From Blakeslea trispora (taxonomy: Eukaryota > Mucoromycota > Mucoromycetes > Mucorales > Choanephoraceae): 45,142 nt of DNA. Position numbers and translations under genes: made by a program. This document shows positions 31,492-45,142 of the stretch, one piece after another; within the stretch, counting starts at the first letter, position 1, and each line of letters starts with the position of its first letter. The notes beneath the pieces are model-generated. The model was given only the letters and a program-made list of their open reading frames with translations, did not search any database and was not told where the DNA came from. The stretch spans positions 1 to 45,142 of the forward strand of contig JAIWNE010000176.1 in assembly GCA_025331445.1 (NCBI GenBank). The letters are read 5' to 3'.

Positions 31492-31766
31492 CAGTGGGGT
31501 TACAAAAAATAAGATAAAATATTAATTTTCCTTCCCCAAAGGTGGGCTCCACCAGATATTACTTGACAACTAATTCAATTCTTTATATGTTTTTAAACCA
31601 ATGCAAAGTCTAAAATTAAATCCAAGCAATTTCTGATGAATACTTGGGCATTTCAAGACATTTGGTAATAGTTTAATTGTGCTTGGTAGGTCGAAACCAA
31701 TGATGATGGTAATTTGGATTTTGGAAGGAAAATCAAAATTTTATTTTATTTTTTGCAACCTCGCTA
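31492..31766. mobile_element. 275-bp TA-flanked MITE
   Basis: The left end is CAGTGGGGTTACAAAAAATA at 31492. The complement of the right end, ending at 31766, is TAGCGAGGTTGCAAAAAATA. The two ends match over about 29 bp with five differences. TA flanks both ends (31490-31491 and 31767-31768). There is no coding capacity. It is Tc1/mariner-type in its target site; its ends differ from all other elements in the window. Confidence 0.75.
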
Positions 31767-31768
31767 TA

Positions 31769-32383
31769 CTTGCAATAAAAGGCATCGTATTTAGTTAGTA
31801 ACTAATCTCACTCTTTTATAGATTGTAGCCTTTGTCCTCAAACAGGATCGTCTTGTTTAACTATACCAAAGAACTCTTGTCAACTCAGATCTATAAAACT
31901 AATCTAGAACACGCGCTATCTTTATGGTAAAAAAACTTAAAGACCACGAAACGTAGCTCAAGACCTATTATGCATCATCGCAAAGGTTTCAAAATATAAA
32001 TTAGACCCCGACATTGTCCTTCTACCGGATTATCAAGCATCCAACGACACAAGCACTATGTCAAACGTATCAAAGTTCAGATTGATATCAATAAAACAGA
32101 GAGGTGGTTTGTAACATGTTTGTCAATTCTCAGTTAAACTGAGTGGCATTTTCAGTAGCTTATTTGGGTGCAATAGGTAGAAGTTAGGTATCACCTGTAC
32201 GCGACCATAAGTTACTTTCCAATGATTTGATCCAGGTACGCGGATGTAAGAGAAGTAGAATACAATCATACTATGTGTCTAAGCAATGTATCTTACTATG
32301 CATACACTACATAATAATTAACAGGCAACTAAATTAGAAAAAATTTAAATTAAGTGACATTACGCGGGGTTGAAAACAAACAT
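31769..32383. other. Intergenic, possible retroelement debris
   Basis: A frame near 31960-32100 reads RNVAQDLLCIIAKVSKYKL then DPDIVLLPDY, faintly like the end of a Ty3-type RNase H region followed by its linker. No catalytic motif is visible, so this is only noted. Confidence 0.25.
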
Positions 32384-32417
32384 TGTAACACCTCAGCGTA
32401 ACTTAAATTTTCTTTTT

Positions 32418-32428
32418 TATATAAATAG
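32418..32428 (+). promoter_or_regulatory. TATA box inside the LTR
   Basis: TATATAAATAG, about 35 bp from the LTR start. Confidence 0.5.
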
Positions 32429-32596
32429 CCACCATTTTTCTCTCAATAAAAAGAAGCTTTGTTCTCATCTAAAATCTTCTCATATACTTATCCATTACGG
32501 ATTTTGTCTTTACGACTTTTCATTTTTTACTTTAAATTTTATCTTGCTTTTTTCTTTTTGTATTTCTCTTATTTTTTTTCCTTCTCTTATTAAAAA

Positions 32597-32815
32597 CTAA
32601 ACAAGTCTGACTTACAAGACTAACATAGTTCCCTGAATAAACAAGTCCATTAGGATAATCATATTCTTTACTTTCACCTTACCTATAACTAAACAAGTCT
32701 GACTTACAAGACTACCATAGTTCATTGAATAAACAAGTCCATTAGGATTATCATGTTCTTTTCTTTTCATACAAAAGCTAAACAAGTCTACTATAAGGAC
32801 CACCATAGTTACTTT
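32597..32815. repeat. Three imperfect ~90-bp tandem repeats within the LTR
   Basis: Units start at 32597, 32689 and 32778, each with CTAAACAAGTCT, then a CATAGTT block. The first two also share AATAAACAAGTCCATTAGGA. Confidence 0.85.
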
Positions 32816-33105
32816 TCATTCATACATATCACAAATCTATAAGAGACTTATTTTTAAAACTCCTTCATTCGTACTACAACGTTACAACATCAACATTGCT
32901 CCGACTTAAATCCTCTGGTAATTCTACCTTTCATTATGTCAAGCTTAAAAGAAACAAGAACTTAGAACTAACAACACTCTAACTTCAAACAACCCACACA
33001 ACATCACTCATCTCGTTTGTTATTAAAAGGGGGGAATATTGAGCGCAGTGCGGACTCTGAAATCGAAATTTTTGAAACCCCGACGAGGGTACTTGTAACA
33101 TGAGC

Positions 33106-33129
33106 GGGAGGGGGGGAGGGGGGGAGGGG
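33106..33129 (+). other. G-quadruplex-type motif at the array edge
   Basis: Four G runs of 3, 7, 7 and 4 separated by single A bases. It lies about 14 bp before the region shared with the next repeat unit and is absent from the corresponding positions of units 2-4. Confidence 0.7.
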
Positions 33130-33650
33130 AATTTCATTTTTATTTTCTCACTGTGTTGACGCACTTTGGAGGAAAGGGCTCAAGACACGTTTGAAAAAAA
33201 AAAATGGGTGTTCAATGTCCGCCCACGCTTGAGGGAGGGAATTTCTCTTATTTTTTTTTTATAATTTTTTTTTCTCTCTCTCTCTGATTAGTAGACATCA
33301 GGTAAAATAGACATGTACACGCACATAGGTATAGGTTATAGATCCTTCATGGTGGTTACTGCTGGTGTATACCGAAGAAGAAGAAGAATTAGAAGAACTA
33401 GAAGAAGAAGAAACCGTTTGGTTAGGTGACTATCGCATATTGTTGACCATGTCTTTCCTTAAAAGCCGTTACACTAAGAGCCTTTCTCTCGTTCTGTAGT
33501 CCTCATCTCTCAAGCGATGTTGCTCATCTTCAACATCAGGTACTCAAGACTGACAAAAATGCTGCTCCGGTGTGCTCCGCTTATGCTTTGGTCTACTGGT
33601 CTGGTGCTTACAAGTGCTACGGCGCGTCTTTTGTTGTTCAGAAGAACTAG

Positions 33651-33709
33651 GTGACTATACTATCCTACTTGACTTACGGATACTGACATACCCCTTTTCT
33701 TTTATACAG
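33651..33709 (+). other. Intron-like module a in unit 1
   Basis: AG before GTGACTATACTATC, a TACTGAC branch-like site, a pyrimidine run and ACAG at the end, followed by CTATTCAAGACTTGG. 59 nt. Equivalent modules recur in every unit. Confidence 0.45.
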
Positions 33710-34152
33710 CTATTCAAGACTTGGTGTGCGCTCTACTGGCTTTCTAGGCTACTATGATGCTATGGTCTTTTGATCGTATGGTCTTTTGGTTATACCGCTT
33801 TTTACTACGCGGCCTTTATTTTTTCATGATTCTGGTTACCCTCATCTCTCGATCGCCATGTTGCTCATCTTCGAAATCAGGTTCTCAAGCACGACAAGAA
33901 TGCAAGTCTTGGTATGTAACCTATATTTTTGATCTTGTCTCCTTAAAAGCTGTTATACTAAGCACCTGGTTTACTAGTTCTGGTTATTCTTTTGTTTCAA
34001 ACGCGATTCTGCTCATCTTTGAAATCACTTTGGAATCACTTTGCAATCACCACAAAAATGGTCCTCCGGTATTTTTGGCTTATGCTCTGGCCCTTCTGGT
34101 TTGGTGCTTACAAGTACTACGACGCGTCTTTTGTTGTCCAGAAAAAAATTAG

Positions 34153-34204
34153 GTGACTATACTATCTTTCTTGAAATCACAGATAATAACTTTTCTTTAT
34201 GCAG
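34153..34204 (+). other. Intron-like module b in unit 1
   Basis: The same GTGACTATACTATC donor block, an ATAATAAC branch-like site and GCAG acceptor, followed by CTTTTCAAGACTTGG. 52 nt. The flanking sequence on both sides also matches module a, showing an internal duplication of about 0.5 kb. Confidence 0.45.
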
Positions 34205-34321
34205 CTTTTCAAGACTTGGTTTTTACTCTCTGGTCTCTCTGGCTTTCTGGTCCGTTGGTTTTACCGCTCTCTGGCTCTGGTACTTTTCGGTGATCTGGTG
34301 TTATGCTATGCAGTGAATCGG

Positions 34322-34377
34322 GTAATCATGCTATCTTTCTGGATTACGGACACTAATAAGGCCTTTTTTTTTTGCAG
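34322..34377 (+). other. Intron-like module c in unit 1
   Basis: GTAATCATGCTATC donor block, CACTAATA branch-like site, long T run and GCAG, followed by GTATTCAAGCC. 56 nt. The dispersed copy at 6769-6824 has the same architecture. Confidence 0.45.
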
Positions 34378-34420
34378 GTATTCAAGCCGTGGTTGGTTCT
34401 ATACCGGTCGAGATGTAAAC

Positions 34421-34620
34421 CAGCATCATAGACGATCAGCATCTATAGTGAATCAGCATCGCTATGGACCAGCATCGCTATGGACCAGCATCGCTATGGA
34501 CCAGCATCGCTATGGACCAGCATTGTTATGGATCAGCATATATAGTGGACCAGCATATATAGTGGACCAGCATATATAGTGGACCAGCATATATAGTGGA
34601 CCAGCATCTATAGTGGATCA
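34421..34620. repeat. CAGCAT minisatellite in unit 1
   Basis: Tandem 18-19-bp units of the type CAGCATCGCTATGGAC and CAGCATATATAGTGGAC. The array is identical in units 2 and 3 and scrambled in unit 4. Confidence 0.9.
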
Positions 34621-35666
34621 GTATCATTGAGGATATTGGAATATGCTGTGCGAGCTTACGCTACTAACCCCATTTTTTTTCCTATTCCTGTGTGCGTGTA
34701 CATGCAATGTCTACTAACTTGATGTCTTTTACTAACCTGATGTGTACTAACTGTGGCCTCTTTTGTTTTTTTTTTCCTTTTTTTTTGTTTTTTAATCCTC
34801 ATTCATTATGATCTATAGCCATAATAATAAAGTACAAAGTTTCCGGCTATTAGATCTCTTAAATAAAGCATCATCAATAATAAATAGCCATAATAAAATA
34901 AAGCATAGAAGAAGTAGATAGAAGAGTAATGATTACAATAAAAGTATTTAATAAAATCAACAAAAACAATGAAATCGATGAAATCAACAAAAACAATGAA
35001 ATCGATGAAATCAACAAAAACAATGAAATCAATGAAATCAATGAAAACACTAAAAAACAATGAAATCAATGAAATTAAACACATTATTTTTTTTTCGTTT
35101 TTGTTTTCCACTTATTATTATGCTTATTTATAAATGTCTTGTTGTGGTTGCTTGAGCAACTAGAGATCGTCAGCTTGACTACCCCTAACAATCTCATTGA
35201 CATTACCCCTGCTATAAAACGGCACATATTAAATGATTTCAAACTATTTTTGGTTTTTTCATCTTTACCATCATTGATATTGCTGCTATTAGCGCTATTA
35301 TTAGTATTAGTGCTACTATCAGTATTATTGCTATCATTGATATTATTGCTATTATACCTCTTGGGAACGCTCAAGATCTGAAATGCAAGTAACAAATGGT
35401 GACTCATAAGCTAGAGAGGGGCTATGCTTTATGATCTTGCAAACAAAGGAAAACAAGTTTGTGTTTGAATGCTCAGCTGTTATTTATCGCTTATTGTCGA
35501 ATTGGCATATGTTGGAAAAGTGACAGACGCTATTAGCTAATGACTACCACTACTGCCACTATCATCATTGTCATTCATTTGCTACTTCATAGGTTTATCC
35601 AATCATTGGCTCATAACATGATTCATAAGATTAATGGTTTACCGATTTACGCATCGAATGCTTTTC

Positions 35667-35776
<110 letters not shown>

Positions 35777-36208
35777 GAAATAAGAGTGTGGTATTGTAAA
35801 CACCACAACCAAACCAGTAGCTGTATTCAAAAAGGAGAATTACTCTACCAAGGTAAAGATGATCCAGAAGGTAAAGATGATCCAAAAGATAGAAGATAGA
35901 AAAAGTGGATTTAATCAAAGTATGAACAAACTCATTGTTCTACTACTGACTATAGCTGCGTTACTCCTTAGTACGCTCTTTTTACCAAACGCGCGCTTTT
36001 TGATAAAGCAAATGCATTGATAGCTAGCATCTATATTAACAACTTTAAGACTGAGCTTTGCTTTGATTTGCTTTGCTTATGATTTAACCATACAGGATTC
36101 TTATTACATCGGTAATAAGATGGTAATCATTAGCCATTGCTTATCTATCCAACTCTTTTATATGGTACCCCGACGAGGTTACATGCGCCATGAGAGCGAT
36201 TTTTCTCT

Positions 36209-42345
<6,137 letters not shown>

Positions 42346-44843
42346 TTTTCTCACTGTGTTGACGCACTTTGGAGGAAAGGGCTCAAGACACGTTTGAAAA
42401 AAAAAAATGGGTGTTCAATGTCCGCCCACGCTTGAGGGAGGGAATTTCTCTTATTTTTTTTTTATAATTTTTTTTTCTCTCTCTCTCTGATTAGTAGACA
42501 TCAGGTAAAATAGACATGTACACGCACATAGGTATAGGTTATAGATCCTTCATGGTGGTTACTGCTGGTGTATACCGAAGAAGAAGAAGAATTAGAAGAA
42601 CTAGAAGAAGAAGAAACCGTTTGGTTAGGTGACTATCGCATATTGTTGACCATGTCTTTCCTTAAAAGCCGTTACACTAAGAGCCTTTCTCTCGTTCTGT
42701 AGTCCTCATCTCTCAAGCGATGTTGCTCATCTTCAACATCAGGTACTCAAGACTGACAAAAATGCTGCTCCGGTGTGCTCCGCTTATGCTTTGGTCTACT
42801 GGTCTGGTGCTTACAAGTGCTACGGCGCGTCTTTTGTTGTTCAGAAGAACTAGGTGACTATACTATCCTACTTGACTTACGGATACTGACATACCCCTTT
42901 TCTTTTATACAGCTATTCAAGACTTGGTGTGCGCTCTACTGGCTTTCTAGGCTACTATGATGCTATGGTCTTTTGATCGTATGGTCTTTTGGTTATACCG
43001 CTTTTTACTACGCGGCCTTTATTTTTTCATGATTCTGGTTACCCTCATCTCTCGATCGCCATGTTGCTCATCTTCGAAATCAGGTTCTCAAGCACGACAA
43101 GAATGCAAGTCTTGGTATGTAACCTATATTTTTGATCTTGTCTCCTTAAAAGCTGTTATACTAAGCACCTGGTTTACTAGTTCTGGTTATTCTTTTGTTT
43201 CAAACGCGATTCTGCTCATCTTTGAAATCACTTTGGAATCACTTTGCAATCACCACAAAAATGGTCCTCCGGTATTTTTGGCTTATGCTCTGGCCCTTCT
43301 GGTTTGGTGCTTACAAGTACTACGACGCGTCTTTTGTTGTCCAGAAAAAAATTAGGTGACTATACTATCTTTCTTGAAATCACAGATAATAACTTTTCTT
43401 TATGCAGCTTTTCAAGACTTGGTTTTTACTCTCTGGTCTCTCTGGCTTTCTGGTCCGTTGGTTTTACCGCTCTCTGGCTCTGGTCTTTTCGGTGATCTGG
43501 TGTTATGCTATGCAGTGAATCGGGTAATCATGCTATCTTTCTGGATTACGGACACTAATAAGGCCTTTTTTTTTTTGCAGGTATTCAAGCCGTGGTTGGT
43601 TCTATACCGGTCGAGATGTAAACCAGCATCTAACGATAGTCTATAGTGGACCAGCATGTTATGGACCAGCATCGTTATGGACCAGCATTGTATGGACCAG
43701 CATTGTTATGGACAGCATTTAGTGGACCAGCATTATGTGGACCAGCATATGTACCGCTATGGACCAGCATCTTAGTGGATCAGTATCATGAGGATATTGG
43801 AATATGCTGTGCGAGCTTACGCTACTAACCCCATTTTTTTTTCTATTCCTTTGTGCGTGTACATGCAATGTCTACTAACTTGATGTCTTTTACTAACTGA
43901 TGTGTACTAACTTGCCTCTTTTTTTTTTTTTTTCTTTTTTTTTTTTTTTTAATCCTCATTCATTATGATCTATAGCCATAATAATAAAGTACAAGTTTCC
44001 GGCTATTAGATCTCTTAAATAAAGCATCATCATCCACATAGTAAATAGCCATAATAAAATAAAACATAGAAGAAGTAGATAGAAGAGTAATGATTACAAT
44101 AAAAGTATTTAATAAAATCAACAAAAACAATGAAATCGATGAAATCAATGAACAAAAAAACAATGAAATCAATGAAATCAACAAAAAACAATGAAATCAA
44201 TGAAATCAATGAAATAAAAACAATGAAATCAATGAAATTAAAACACTATTTTTTTTTCTTTTGTTTTCCACTTATTATTATGCTTATTATAAATGTCTTG
44301 TTGTGTGGTTTGCTTGAGCAACTAGAGATCGTCAGCTTGACTACCCCTAACAATCTTATTGACATTACCCCTGCTATAAAACGCACATATTAAATGATTT
44401 CAAACTATTTTTTTTTTTTATCTTTGCCATCATTGATATTGCTGCTATTGCGCTATTATTAGTATTAGTGCACTTCAGTATTATTGCTATCATTGATATT
44501 ATTGCTATTATACCTCTTGGAATGCTCAAGATCTGAAATGCAAGTAACAAATGGGGACTCATAAGCTAGAGAGGGGCTATGCTTTATGATCTTGCAAACA
44601 AAGGAAAACAAGTTGTGTTTGAATGCTCAGCTGTTATTTATCGCTTATTGTCGAATTGGCATATGTTGGAAAAGTGACAGACGCTATTAGCTAATGACTA
44701 CCACTACTGCCACTATCATCATTGTCATTCATTTGCTACTTCATAGGTTTATCCAATCATTGGACTCATAACATGATTCATAAGATTAATGGTTTACCGA
44801 TTTACGCATCGAATGCTTTTCTTTTTTATTATTATTATTATTA

Positions 44844-44932
<89 letters not shown>

Positions 44933-45142
44933 GAAATAAGAGTGTGGTATTGTAAACACCACAACCAAACCAGTAGCTGTATTCAAAAAGGAGAATTACT
45001 CTACCAAGGTAAAGATGATCCAGAAGGTAAAGTGATCCAAAAGATAGAAGATAGAAAAAGTGGATTTAATCAAAGTATGAACAAACTCATTGTTCTACTA
45101 CTGACTATAGCTGCGTTACTCCTTAGTACGCTCTTTTTTACC
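42346..45142 (+). repeat. Satellite array unit 4 (partial, cut by the window end)
   Basis: Matches units 1-3 closely up to about 43480. From there on it carries many single-base deletions, homopolymer changes and a rearranged CAGCAT minisatellite (43620-43790). About nine tenths of a unit is visible. Confidence 0.95.
44826..44932. repeat. (TTA)n tract of unit 4
   Basis: Similar to the other tracts but with one extra T near 44849 that shifts the triplet phase. Confidence 0.95.

Larger units (their letters stand above)
32384..32886 (+). mobile_element. Probable solo LTR of a retrotransposon
   Basis: The segment starts TGTAAC and ends GTTACA, the inverted TG..CA ends of an LTR. It is flanked by ACAT on both sides (32380-32383 and 32887-32890); counting the last A, AACAT is shared. 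It holds a TATA box (TATATAAATAG at 32418-32428) and three internal repeats. No second LTR, primer-binding site or gag-pol frame lies next to it. The size of 503 bp fits Ty3-type LTRs. Orientation is set by the TATA box. Confidence 0.6.

Noticed and set aside
31960..32110. Possible Ty3-type RNase H tail (RNVAQDLLCII, DPDIVLLPDY)
   Set aside because: No catalytic motif and no continuous frame; the similarity is too weak to call a gene, although the nearby LTR makes it plausible.
33026..33036. AAAAGGGGGGAATA as a polypurine tract before a 3' LTR
   Set aside because: The sequence after it does not match the LTR at 32384-32886, so no retrotransposon end is supported.
33754..34152. A 132-codon hydrophobic frame repeated identically in all four array units
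   Set aside because: Identity follows from the near-identical DNA units. Its sequence crosses intron-like modules and there is no independent sign of selection on the protein.

Overview
The window looks like nuclear DNA of an early-diverging fungus, most likely Mucoromycota (Mucorales-like). This is inferred from the AT-rich, gene-poor sequence, short introns of about 55-70 nt with GTAAG-type donors and CTAAC-like branch sites, AATAAA signals, many IS630/Tc1-type transposons, and the absence of bacterial operons or ribosome binding sites. No taxon-diagnostic gene is present, so the assignment is only moderately firm.

Region 1 (1-23890) is a giant imperfect palindrome. The left arm, 1-7305, is repeated in inverse orientation at 13749-23890. 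A spacer at 7306-13748 separates the arms. The left arm starts at the window edge, so the duplication may extend further. Each arm holds one copy of a four-finger CCCH zinc-finger gene. The left copy (3941-6037) is frameshifted in a coding heptanucleotide repeat. The right copy (19979-15017) is in frame through that repeat but is cut by a complete 2736-bp TA-flanked transposon (16646-19381). The empty site is preserved in the left arm. The spacer holds an orphan terminal exon, a pogo-like non-autonomous element (8161-8976), a decayed IS630 transposase, and a 2730-bp relative of the right-arm transposon (10854-13583).

The two large transposons share a transposase architecture (D-D-E with about 154 residues between the second D and the E) and related terminal inverted repeats, but each transposase is broken. 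One has a single nonsense codon. The other has a nonsense codon, an intron and a small deletion at the catalytic E.

Region 2 (23891-33142) is gene-poor. It contains a coding-like relic running out of the right arm, one plausible small gene for a proline-rich protein with a C-terminal membrane segment (24673-25080, minus), a few weak small ORFs, a 275-bp TA-flanked MITE, and a probable 503-bp solo LTR.

Region 3 (33143-45142) is a head-to-tail array of a unit of about 3.07 kb: three nearly identical copies and a fourth partial, indel-rich copy at the window end. The unit contains repeated intron-like modules, minisatellites and a (TTA)n tract. Diverged pieces of the same family lie at both sides of the palindrome spacer, suggesting that recombination between family members built the palindrome.

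The genes do not form a pathway. The window reads as a repeat-driven, probably subtelomeric or heterochromatin-like region. The subtelomeric idea is inference; no telomere repeat is seen.
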